Assembly (NCBI GenBank): GCA_937858775.1
Contig: CALLYX010000035.1
Span: 1 to 15,180, forward strand
Direction: 5' to 3'
DNA from: an uncultured bacterium
Lineage (GTDB): Bacteria > Auribacterota > Tritonobacteria > UBA1439
Length of the DNA: 15,180 nt
The position numbers were made by a program, and so were the translations under genes. The notes under the pieces are model-generated. The model ran no database searches. It was not told the DNA's origin and was given only the letters and a program-made list of their open reading frames with translations. Shown one piece after another: positions 1-6,583 of this stretch. Position 1 is the first letter of the stretch. Each line of letters opens with the position of its first letter.

Positions 1-175
1 CGACAGCCACGATATGCAGCTCTCACGTCGCCTCGAATAAGTATGGCGGACTCGCCGAGGGTTCGCCCGCTGCGCTCTGCGGCGAATCACTCGCCAAATC
101 ACTCATCAATAGGTGTGACAGTTGCACCGGCGTGCGTTGTCATGTACACTACTGCCCGCTTTGGCCGAACAACGA
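1..175. other. Lower-GC non-coding stretch at the left edge
   Basis: No believable gene is visible here on either strand. By hand count the first 240 bases are about 59% GC, whereas bases 241-360 are above 70%, like the rest of the window. The stretch carries a hairpin-forming palindrome at 62-86 (TTCGCC against GGCGAA, with a one-base bulge and an 8-nt loop) and a direct repeat of AATCACTC at 85-92 and 97-104. The sequence has no visible relation to the 3' half of gpsA that should follow. It could be the edge of an inserted or rearranged segment, a neighbouring intergenic region, or the wrong side of an assembly join. The sequence alone does not separate these. Confidence 0.5.
62..86. repeat. 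Small palindrome (hairpin) beside an AATCACTC direct repeat
   Basis: TTCGCC-(C)-GC at 62-70 pairs with GCGGCGAA at 79-86, giving an 8-bp stem with one bulged base around the loop TGCGCTCT. A second short palindrome, GGCGA (81-85) with TCGCC (91-95), overlaps its right arm. The 8-bp direct repeat AATCACTC (85-92 and 97-104, period 12) follows directly. No T-run follows on either strand, so this is not a clear intrinsic terminator. It could be an extragenic palindromic repeat, but only one copy is visible in the window. Confidence 0.35.
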
Positions 176-817
176 TCACATCGTCGCTTGAGGGACAACG
201 TGGGCCTGTCGACGCATGCGCAAAAACCAACCCGATTCGGCGGCGGGCTTCCGCTGTCGAAGTATTGGCTGCTGCTTCTGGCGCTGCCGCTGCGCCGCGA
301 GCGCGCTGGGCGGATGCCCCGATGCCGCGACCACCGTCGTGGGGATCTCCCTGGCGACCTCCTCCGCATGGCTCGGGCCGGAGAGCACGGCGACGCGGAC
401 GCCGGGGATCTCCTGGGCGATCACCTCGGACATCCGCATGAGGGTGCGCGTCTCGATCCCCTTCGACCCGCTGACGACAAGCCGCCGCCCCGGGCGGCGG
501 CCGCCGGAGAGGACCGGCGCGAGCCGCCGGCAAACGGACCGCATGTGGTGCGACGGGATCGCCGCGACGATCACCTCGCGGTCCGCGGCCGCCTCCTCGA
601 GCGAGGCGGTTATCTTCAGGGCGACCGGGATGGGAACGCCCGGAAGGAACTTCCTGTTGATCCGCTTCCGCCTGAGATAGTCGACGTGATCGGGGAACGC
701 GCCCCAGAGGGCGACATCCGCCCCCTTCCTGTGGAGGAGGATCGCCAGCGTGGTCCCCCATCCGCCGTCGCCGAGGACCGCGACCCTGGGGGGGGAGGGA
801 ATCGCCGCGCGCCTCAT
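176..817 (-). CDS. gpsA: Glycerol-3-phosphate dehydrogenase [NAD(P)+], truncated (N-terminal half plus unrelated tail)
   Basis: GpsA reduces dihydroxyacetone phosphate to sn-glycerol 3-phosphate in the cytoplasm, the entry point to phospholipid synthesis. The start is the ATG at 817, which overlaps the plsY stop as ATGA. Residues 11-30 hold the Rossmann motif (VAVLGDGGWGTTLA), followed by AAIPSHHMR near 85-93, SGSKGIE at 116-122 and LSGPSHAEEVAREIPTTVVAAS at about 145-166 (all family hallmarks). After about residue 176 resemblance stops. The C-terminal domain, with the ELGGALKN-type lysine/asparagine motif and the TFxGLAGxGD motif, is absent. The remaining 37 or so residues are Gln/Arg-rich with no family match. 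At 213 residues the product is about two thirds of the usual 330. The other two minus-strand frames do not restore the missing domain, so a simple frameshift does not explain it. The product is probably inactive. The NAD-binding half is certain; the cause of the break is not. Confidence 0.82.
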   Translation of the reverse strand: MRRAAIPSPPRVAVLGDGGWGTTLAILLHRKGADVALWGAFPDHVDYLRRKRINRKFLPGVPIPVALKITASLEEAAADREVIVAAIPSHHMRSVCRRLAPVLSGGRRPGRRLVVSGSKGIETRTLMRMSEVIAQEIPGVRVAVLSGPSHAEEVAREIPTTVVAASGHPPSALAAQRQRQKQQPILRQRKPAAESGWFLRMRRQAHVVPQATM

Positions 818-1443
818 CGTGCCACCCTCTCCGTCCTGCTCCCGAGTTTCTTCTCCGTGCCCGCGAGGAGGCGCGATATGTTCGCGCGGTGTTTCAGGAT
901 GAGCGCGGCGGCGAGCGCCGCGGCGAACCAGAGGTACGCCGGCGGCTGCCCGTACGCCCAGGCGAAGACCGGTATGCATACCCCCGCCGCTATCGAGCCG
1001 AGCGATACGTAACGGGTGAGCGCCACGATCACGGCAAATATCCCGAAGATGGAAACCGCGACGAGCGGCATCATCGCCAGCAGCGCCCCCGCCGTGGTGG
1101 CCACCCCCTTGCCGCCGCTGAAGCGGAGGAAGATCATCCAGTTGTGGCCCGCGACGACCGCCACGCAGCCGAGGATCCTAGCCGCCGGCAGCCGCGATGG
1201 ATCGGGGCACGCGAGCGGGGCGAGAAGGCCCACCACGAGGTACCCCTTCAGCAGATCGATCGCGAGCGTGGCGACGCCCGCCTGCGTCCCCAGGACGCGC
1301 ATCACGTTGGTGGCGCCGACGTTCCCGCTGCCGTGCCCCCTGATGTCGATCCCCTTGAGGACGCGACCCATGAGGTACGCCGTAGGGATCGAGCCTATCA
1401 GGTACGCGCCCGCGCAGAGCGCCATTATTTTGACGGCCGTCAT
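814..1443 (-). CDS. plsY: Acyl-phosphate:glycerol-3-phosphate acyltransferase PlsY
   Basis: PlsY is an integral inner-membrane enzyme that moves an acyl group from acyl-phosphate to position 1 of glycerol 3-phosphate, forming lysophosphatidate. The 209-residue protein has the usual length. It opens with a membrane segment (AYLIGSIPTAYLMGR, about 13-27). It carries motif 1, GHGSGNVGATNVMR (36-49), and motif 2 around GHNWMIFLRFSGGKGVATT (99-117), both matching the family's conserved loops, with further hydrophobic segments after each. The ATG at 1443 was chosen because GGGAAGG lies 5 nt upstream (1449-1455). An in-frame ATG at 1482 has no ribosome-binding site and adds 13 unusual residues. Its stop overlaps the gpsA start, which suits enzymes acting in sequence: GpsA supplies the glycerol 3-phosphate that PlsY uses. 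Confidence 0.95.
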   Translation of the reverse strand: MTAVKIMALCAGAYLIGSIPTAYLMGRVLKGIDIRGHGSGNVGATNVMRVLGTQAGVATLAIDLLKGYLVVGLLAPLACPDPSRLPAARILGCVAVVAGHNWMIFLRFSGGKGVATTAGALLAMMPLVAVSIFGIFAVIVALTRYVSLGSIAAGVCIPVFAWAYGQPPAYLWFAAALAAALILKHRANISRLLAGTEKKLGSRTERVAR

Positions 1444-1463
1444 ACTCGCCTTCCCGGGGCGGC

Positions 1464-1492
1464 AGTATACAACATTCCCCATCTGCTTACAT
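1464..1492 (-). promoter_or_regulatory. Candidate sigma70-type promoter before plsY-gpsA
   Basis: The 82-bp gap between der and plsY is clearly less GC-rich than the other gaps. On the minus strand it contains TATACT (1464-1469), five of six matches to the -10 consensus, with ATGTAA (1487-1492) 17 bp upstream, only three of six matches to -35. Transcription would start near 1457, just ahead of the plsY ribosome-binding site. This is a motif match without experimental support. It would give plsY and gpsA a transcript independent of the upstream genes. Confidence 0.3.
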
Positions 1493-1525
1493 CATCTTTG
1501 AGGCCGGCCTAGGGGGCTCCGGCAT

Positions 1526-2830
1526 CTAGCCGCGGCGGTTCCTGAACTTGAGGCGGAGCGGCGCCCCCTCGAACCCGAAGGCGCGGCGCAGGGAGTTAGA
1601 GAGGTAGTTCGCGTACCGCCCCTCGACGAGGTCGCGGTTGTTCACGAAGAGGGAGAAGGCGGGGGGCCTCACCCCCGTCTGGGCGGCGTAGTAGAGGCGG
1701 CAGCGCTTCCCCTTGAGCGAGGCCGGCGGCGTGCGCTCCCACGCCCGGCGGAGAAGCCTGTTGAGGATCGGCGTCGCGATCCGCTTCCCCGTCTGCTCGC
1801 GGACGAGAAAGAGGGCGTCGAGGGATCGCTCCACCCCGCGCCCGCTCTTCGCCGAGAGGAAGACGACCGGGACATGGTCGAAGAAGCGCATCCTCTCCCA
1901 GAGCCGCTCCCGGTAGCGGCGCATGTCGGCGTCGCGGACGAGGTCCCACTTGTTGACGCCGAGAACGCACCCCCGCCCCTCGTCGAGAATGGTTCGCGCG
2001 AGCCTCTCCTCCTGCGCCGCCACCCCGTCGAGCGCGTCGATCATCATGAACGCCACGTCGCACCTCTTCACGCTTGCGCGCGTGCGCGCAAGGCTGTGGT
2101 GCTCAGCCGCCTCCCTGAGTTTCCCCTCCCGCCTGATCCCGGCGGTGTCGATCAGGGTGAGCCCCTTCCCCCGCCACGCCGCGCGCGTGTCCACCGCGTC
2201 GCGCGTCGTCCCCGGCCTTGCGTCCACTATCATCCGCTCCTCGCGCAGGACGCGGTTCACCCACGAGGATTTTCCGACGTTGGGCCTTCCCACCACGGCC
2301 ACCCGCAGCGTCTCCCCCGCCTCCTCCCCCGCATCCCCCTTCCCGATCGCGGCGAGGATCGCGTCCAGAAGCGCTCCCATCCCGCGCCCGTGCGCGGCGG
2401 ATACGGGGAAAACGTCGGGGAATCCCAGCCGGTGGAAATCCCCCGCCGCCGTTTCTATCGCCTCGTTGTCCGCCTTGTTGGCGGCGACTATGAGCCGCTT
2501 CCCTGCGCCGCGCAGCACGGCGGCGATCTCACGGTCGAGCGGCACGAGCCCCTCGATCGCGTCCGTCACGAAGAGAATGACGTCGGCCTGCTCGATGGCG
2601 AGACGGGCCTGCCGCCTGGCCATCTCGCGGATATTGTCCGAGGAGTCGAAGTCGATCCCGCCCGTGTCGACTACGGTGAAGCGCCGCCCCCCCCAAGCCG
2701 CCGTCGCGCAGATCCGGTCGCGCGTCATCCCGTACGTCGGGTCGACGATCGCGATCCGGCGGCCGGCCATCCGGTTGAAAAGGGCGGATTTGCCGACGTT
2801 CGGCCTTCCGACGAGGACGACGGTGCGCAT
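1526..2830 (-). CDS. der: Ribosome-assembly GTPase Der (EngA)
   Basis: Der is an essential GTPase with two tandem G domains that acts in maturation of the 50S ribosomal subunit in the cytoplasm. The first G domain has GRPNVGKS (8-15), DTGGID (55-60) and NKAD (118-121). The second has GRPNVGKSS (181-189), DTAGIR (228-233) and NKWD near 298. A C-terminal KH-like domain follows, with the family's closing pattern of FVNNRDLV, Y-N-LR and a basic end (KFRNRRG). At 434 residues it has the normal length and no missing motif. The ATG at 2830 is preceded by AGGGGAG and follows the pgsA stop by 22 bp, so the two are probably co-transcribed. The acidic linker between the G domains (GDAGEEAGE) is typical. 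Confidence 0.98.
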   Translation of the reverse strand: MRTVVLVGRPNVGKSALFNRMAGRRIAIVDPTYGMTRDRICATAAWGGRRFTVVDTGGIDFDSSDNIREMARRQARLAIEQADVILFVTDAIEGLVPLDREIAAVLRGAGKRLIVAANKADNEAIETAAGDFHRLGFPDVFPVSAAHGRGMGALLDAILAAIGKGDAGEEAGETLRVAVVGRPNVGKSSWVNRVLREERMIVDARPGTTRDAVDTRAAWRGKGLTLIDTAGIRREGKLREAAEHHSLARTRASVKRCDVAFMMIDALDGVAAQEERLARTILDEGRGCVLGVNKWDLVRDADMRRYRERLWERMRFFDHVPVVFLSAKSGRGVERSLDALFLVREQTGKRIATPILNRLLRRAWERTPPASLKGKRCRLYYAAQTGVRPPAFSLFVNNRDLVEGRYANYLSNSLRRAFGFEGAPLRLKFRNRRG

Positions 2831-2852
2831 ATCGACTCCCCTGGGGCCGCGC

Positions 2853-3419
2853 TCACCCCCCCGCCGCGGGCGCCGACCGCTGGAGGATCCGGAGCCCGTC
2901 GATCAGGTAGCCGACTCCCGAGATCACGGTAAAGGCGGACGCCGCGTACAGGAAGACGGCGAGATGGGGCCACCCGCACAGGACCCAGACGACGGTGGTC
3001 ATCTGGAGGAGGGTCGCGCACTTTCCCGCGGCGCTCGGGCGCGGGGTGAGCGAGCCGGTGAGCATGTGGACGAGCAGCGAGCCCAGGGCGATGAGGACGT
3101 CGCGGCTTATCACGAGCACCGGGAACCAGCTCGGGAGCTTCGCCAGGCGCCCCATCCGCACGCTCAGGACGACCACCGCGGCGAGAAGCAGCAGCTTGTC
3201 CGCCAGCGGGTCGAGGTACGAGCCGAGGAGCGTCTTCCGGTTCTTCAGCCTGGCGATCAGGCCGTCGAGCCCGTCGCTCGCCATCGCGGCGGCGAACGCC
3301 GCGACGGCCCACCAGCGCAGCGCCTCCCCGCCGCTCTCCCGGTAGCGCAGCAGCAGCGCCACGAAGCACGGTATCAGCGCGATCCGTATCAGGGTGATCA
3401 GGTTCGGCATATTCAGCAT
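2853..3419 (-). CDS. pgsA: CDP-diacylglycerol--glycerol-3-phosphate 3-phosphatidyltransferase
   Basis: PgsA is a membrane enzyme that joins CDP-diacylglycerol to glycerol 3-phosphate, making phosphatidylglycerol phosphate, the precursor of phosphatidylglycerol and cardiolipin. The complete CDP-alcohol phosphotransferase signature D-x2-DG-x2-AR-x8-G-x3-D-x3-D is present at residues 49-74, with the four metal-binding aspartates at 49, 52, 70 and 74. The N-terminus (MPNLITLIRI after an initial MLN) is typical, and several hydrophobic segments span the 188 residues. The ATG at 3419 has AGGGG a few bases upstream. An in-frame ATG at 3410 is possible but less well placed. The other CDP-alcohol transferases (PssA, cardiolipin synthase Cls-II) are less likely given this N-terminus and the plsY/gpsA neighbours, but the family name is an assignment by resemblance. 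Confidence 0.93.
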   Translation of the reverse strand: MLNMPNLITLIRIALIPCFVALLLRYRESGGEALRWWAVAAFAAAMASDGLDGLIARLKNRKTLLGSYLDPLADKLLLLAAVVVLSVRMGRLAKLPSWFPVLVISRDVLIALGSLLVHMLTGSLTPRPSAAGKCATLLQMTTVVWVLCGWPHLAVFLYAASAFTVISGVGYLIDGLRILQRSAPAAGG

Positions 3420-3430
3420 GAGGAGCCCCT

Positions 3431-3469
3431 CGGCGCCGACTCGCCCCGCGCGGGTGCCCTTCGGCGCCG
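3431..3469 (-). repeat. Hairpin-forming inverted repeat against the pgsA ribosome-binding site
   Basis: CGGCGCCGA (3431-3439) and TCGGCGCCG (3461-3469) are perfect 9-bp inverted copies around a 21-nt loop that itself contains the palindrome CCCGCGCGGG. It lies in the 66-bp gap between the glnS stop and the pgsA start. On the transcript its 3' arm ends directly at the pgsA Shine-Dalgarno AGGGG (3426-3430). No U-run follows, so it is not a standard intrinsic terminator. It may limit access to the ribosome-binding site or stabilise a processed mRNA end, which is inference. Confidence 0.45.
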
Positions 3470-3485
3470 CCTACGACGCGGGCGC

Positions 3486-5216
3486 TTACCCCCCCGTCTG
3501 CCCGTGCGCCTTCTCGATCTTCCCCCAGCTGTCGCGGAGTGGCACGGTGCGGTTGAAGACGGGGCGCGCCGGGGAGGAGTCGGGGTCGGCGCAGAAATAG
3601 CCCAGGCGCTCGAACTGGAAGCGGGTGCCGGCGGGAGCCGACGCAAGGGACGGCTCGACAAGGCAGCCGGTGATGACCTCGCGCGAGGCCGAGTTCAGGA
3701 ACGCCTTGTACCCCGCCCCATCCCCCCCGCCCTGCGGGTCGTCCACCGTGAACAGGCGGTCGTAGAGACGCGCCTCGGCCGCCGCGGCGTGCGCGGCCGA
3801 AACCCAGTGTATTGTCCCCCTGGTCCTCCTCCCGTCGGGGGCGTGCCCCCCCCTCGTGGCCGGGTCGTACGCGCAGCGTATCTCCGCCGCCTCGCCCGTC
3901 CGCCCGTCCTTCGTGAATCCGGTGCACCTGACGAGGTAGCCGTAGCGCAGGCGCACCTCCGCGCCGGGCGCGAGGCGGTGGTATTTCTTGGGCGGATTCT
4001 CCCTGAAGTCATCCCGCTCGATGTAGAGCACCCGCGAGAACGGGACCTTCCTCGTCCCGGAGGAGGGGTCCTCTGGATTATTCACAGCGTCGAGCTCCTC
4101 CGTCTTCCCCTCCGGGTAGTTCTCGATTACGAGGCGGAGCGGCCTGAGCACCGCCATCCGCCGGGGGGCGCGCCTGTTCAGGTCGTCGCGCAGGCAATGC
4201 TCGAGGAGGGCGATATCCACCGTGCTGTCCGTCTTCGCGACGCCGATCCGGTCGCAAAAATCCCTGATCGCCTCGGGCGTGTAGCCGCGCCGGCGGAGGC
4301 CCGAGAGCGTCGGCATGCGCGGGTCGTCCCACCCCTCCACGTGCCCCCCCTCCACGAGCTCGAGAAGCCTTCGCTTCGACAGGACGGTTCGGCTGAGGTT
4401 GAGACGGGCGAACTCGACCTGCCGCGGGCGGCAGTCGACCCCGAGCGCGTCGAGGATCCAGTCGTATAGCGGGCGGTGGTCCTCGAACTCAAGCGTGCAG
4501 ATCGAGTGCGTGATCCCCTCGATCGAGTCGGAGAGGCAGTGGGCGAAGTCGTACATCGGGTAAACGCACCAGGCGTCACCCGTGCGGTGGTGGGAGGCGC
4601 GGCGGATACGGTAGATCGTCGGATCGCGCATGTTCAGGTTCGGGGAGGCCATGTCGATCCTGGCGCGCACCACGTGCGCGCCGTCCGGGAACTCCCCCGC
4701 GCGCATCCTCGCAAACAGGTCCAGGCTCTCCGCGGCGGGGCGCCAGCGGTAGGGGCTCTCCCTGCCCGGCTCGGTGAGCGTACCGCGGTACTCCCGTATC
4801 TCCCCGGGGCTGAGGCTGTCCACATACGCCTTCCCCCGGCGTATCATCTCCACCGCGTAGCCGTATAGCCGCTCGAAATAGTCGGAGGCGTAGTAGAGGT
4901 GGGGCCCCCAGTCGAAGCCGAGCCAGCGGACGTCGCGGATGATCGACTCGACGTACTCGACCTCCTCCTTCTCGGGGTTGGTGTCGTCGAATCGGAGGTG
5001 GCACCTGCCGCCGTTCTCCGCCGCGACGCCGAAGTTGAGGCAGATGGATTTGGCGTGACCGATATGGAGATAGCCGTTCGGCTCGGGGGGGAAGCGGGTC
5101 ACCACCCGCCCGCCGTGCCTGCCGGCGGCGACGTCCTCCGCGACGATCTGCCGGACGAAATCCCTCGCCGGGACCGGGTTCGCCCCGCCGGAATCTCCGG
5201 CCCTGCGGCGGTTCAC
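3486..5216 (-). CDS. glnS: Glutaminyl-tRNA synthetase
   Basis: GlnS is a class I aminoacyl-tRNA synthetase that charges tRNA-Gln directly with glutamine. The GTG at 5216 overlaps the gltX stop as GTGA. It gives a 576-residue protein whose start aligns with the family (DFVRQIVAED at 19-28, then RFPPEPNGYLHIGHAKS at 41-57, containing the HIGH motif). FDDTNPEKE lies at 76-84 and the KMSKS equivalent VLSKR at 278-282, followed by the GlnRS-type stretch HVEGWDDPRMPT-LSGLRRRGYTP. The C-terminal anticodon-binding beta-barrels are present to about residue 570. The length is slightly above the 554 residues of the E. coli enzyme. The open frame continues further upstream inside gltX, but that part is out-of-frame shadow. 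GlnRS is found in only some bacteria, the rest using Glu-tRNA-Gln amidation, so its presence here suggests the direct route. Nothing in the sequence suggests damage. Confidence 0.97.
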   Translation of the reverse strand: MNRRRAGDSGGANPVPARDFVRQIVAEDVAAGRHGGRVVTRFPPEPNGYLHIGHAKSICLNFGVAAENGGRCHLRFDDTNPEKEEVEYVESIIRDVRWLGFDWGPHLYYASDYFERLYGYAVEMIRRGKAYVDSLSPGEIREYRGTLTEPGRESPYRWRPAAESLDLFARMRAGEFPDGAHVVRARIDMASPNLNMRDPTIYRIRRASHHRTGDAWCVYPMYDFAHCLSDSIEGITHSICTLEFEDHRPLYDWILDALGVDCRPRQVEFARLNLSRTVLSKRRLLELVEGGHVEGWDDPRMPTLSGLRRRGYTPEAIRDFCDRIGVAKTDSTVDIALLEHCLRDDLNRRAPRRMAVLRPLRLVIENYPEGKTEELDAVNNPEDPSSGTRKVPFSRVLYIERDDFRENPPKKYHRLAPGAEVRLRYGYLVRCTGFTKDGRTGEAAEIRCAYDPATRGGHAPDGRRTRGTIHWVSAAHAAAAEARLYDRLFTVDDPQGGGDGAGYKAFLNSASREVITGCLVEPSLASAPAGTRFQFERLGYFCADPDSSPARPVFNRTVPLRDSWGKIEKAHGQTGG

Positions 5217-6583
5217 GCGCCCCCCCCTTCCGCCCCGGGCCCGTCGCCGGGAAGATCCAGGAGCGGCGCCCTCCTCAGCCGAGCTACGACCCTTTCCTTC
5301 CCGATGAGGGACATCGTCTCGAAGATGCCGGGCGTCTCGGCGCGGCCGGAAACGGCTACGCGCACCGGCTGTATGACCTCCCCCGGTTTCACGCCCCGCG
5401 CGGCGATGATACCGCGGATGACAGGTTCGATGGAGTCGGGGGTGAACTCGGCGAGGCGCTCGATTCGGTCGGCGACCTCCGACAGGATCCCCCCCGCCCC
5501 CGCCGCGTGCATATGCCTCCTGAACGCCTTCGGATCCACGACGGGGAAGTCGGTGAAGAAATAGTGCGCCTTGTCGGCGAGGTCGCGGAGCGTCCTGAAC
5601 CTCTCCCCGAGAAGGCGGACAGCCGCCTCCATCCGGTCCGCCTGGACCGCCCCCGGCGGCACCCCGAACGCCGCGAGGTACGGGACCGCCATCCGGGCGA
5701 CCTCCCCCGGCGCCTTCCTCTTGAAATACTGCATGTTCAGCCACTCCAACTTCCTCGTGTCGAAGACGGCGCTCTTCTTGTTCACCCGGTCGAGGGAGAA
5801 GGCCGCGACGAGCTCCTTGATCGTCATGATCTCGCGGTCGTCCCCCGGCGACCAGCCGAGGAGCGCCAGGAAGTTCACAAGCGCCTCCGGCAGTATCCCC
5901 TCCTCGCGGAACTGCCCCACGGAAGTAGCCCCGTGCCGCTTGGAGAGGCGCGAGCCGTCCGGCCCCATGATGAGGGGGACGTGCGCGAAGAGGGGGGTGG
6001 GGAGGCCCAGCGCCGCGTAGAGGCGGATCTGCTTCGGGGTGTTGCTCAGGTGGTCGTCGCCGCGGATGATGTGCGTGATCCGCATCTCGGCGTCGTCGAC
6101 GACGCAGGCGAAATTGTACGTGGGCGTCCCGTCGGATTTCATGAGGACGAGGTCGCCCACGGCGTCCGCGGGGAAGACGATCCGGCCGTGGACGAGGTCG
6201 TCCACCGCTATCCCCCCCTCCGGCCTCCTCAATATGACCGCCGGCCTCGACCCCCTCTTCTCATCGGAGGCGTACGCCTTGCCCTCCTTCAGGAGGCGCT
6301 CCGCGTGACGGGCGTAGAGGGGGAAGCGGTCCGACTGGAGGTGCGGCCCCTCGTCCCAGTCGAGGCCGAGCCAGCGGATGTTGTCGACGATGGCGTCGAC
6401 GGAGGCCCTGGTCGAGCGCTGCAGGTCGGTGTCCTCGATGCGGAGTATGAACGCCCCGCCGAGGCGGCGCGCGAAGAGCCAGTTGAAGAGGGCTGTCCGG
6501 GCGCCGCCGATGTGGAGGTGCCCGGTGGGGCTCGGGGCGAATCGGACGCGGACAGGGGTGCCGTGCGATGGATTCGCGTTCAT
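5213..6583 (-). CDS. gltX: Glutamyl-tRNA synthetase with a shortened connective region
   Basis: GltX attaches glutamate to tRNA-Glu. The ATG at 6583 overlaps the stop of the oxidoreductase gamma gene as ATGA. The catalytic fold is clear: RFAPSPTGHLHIGGAR (14-29, the HIGH motif), RIEDTD (48-53), the NFACVVDDAEM-RITHIIRGDDH stretch (157-178) and the KMSKS form RLSKRHG (212-218). A helical anticodon-binding half follows, ending at a Gly-rich tail. The odd point is between GKAY (101-104) and the PEGG segment (121-124). In the usual enzyme this gap holds about 55 residues, including the C-x-C-T-P/EEL zinc-type segment and an R-Y-x-G-x-R stretch. Here only about 16 residues remain. The reading frame is intact, so this is a clean in-frame loss of about 40 residues. 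At 456 residues the protein is otherwise full length. Confidence 0.95.
   Translation of the reverse strand: MNANPSHGTPVRVRFAPSPTGHLHIGGARTALFNWLFARRLGGAFILRIEDTDLQRSTRASVDAIVDNIRWLGLDWDEGPHLQSDRFPLYARHAERLLKEGKAYASDEKRGSRPAVILRRPEGGIAVDDLVHGRIVFPADAVGDLVLMKSDGTPTYNFACVVDDAEMRITHIIRGDDHLSNTPKQIRLYAALGLPTPLFAHVPLIMGPDGSRLSKRHGATSVGQFREEGILPEALVNFLALLGWSPGDDREIMTIKELVAAFSLDRVNKKSAVFDTRKLEWLNMQYFKRKAPGEVARMAVPYLAAFGVPPGAVQADRMEAAVRLLGERFRTLRDLADKAHYFFTDFPVVDPKAFRRHMHAAGAGGILSEVADRIERLAEFTPDSIEPVIRGIIAARGVKPGEVIQPVRVAVSGRAETPGIFETMSLIGKERVVARLRRAPLLDLPGDGPGAEGGGA

Noticed and set aside
116..143. Imperfect palindrome TGACAGTTGCAC...GTGCGTTGTCA as an integron-type attC site
   Set aside because: The arms match only partly, with a bulge, and the conserved attC core sequences (RYYYAAC and GTTRRRY) are not present in the right places.
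99..761. gpsA explained by a simple frameshift into another minus-strand frame
   Set aside because: Neither alternative frame contains the GpsA C-terminal motifs (ELGGALKN-type or TFxGLAGxGD-type) in bases 1-300, so a single frameshift cannot restore the protein.
1441..1482. plsY starting at the upstream ATG (1482)
   Set aside because: It has no ribosome-binding site and would add 13 atypical residues. The ATG at 1443 has GGGAAGG at good spacing and fits the family N-terminus.
1503..1523. GCCGG/CCGGC pairing after the der stop as a terminator
   Set aside because: The stem is only 5 bp with an 11-nt loop and no U-run, so it is not convincing.
1923..4469. Long plus-strand open frame (848 codons) across der, pgsA and glnS
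   Set aside because: It is antisense to three genes with full family motifs. GC-rich DNA has few stop codons, so long shadow frames are expected. Its translation is Arg/Pro/Ala-rich with no recognisable motif.
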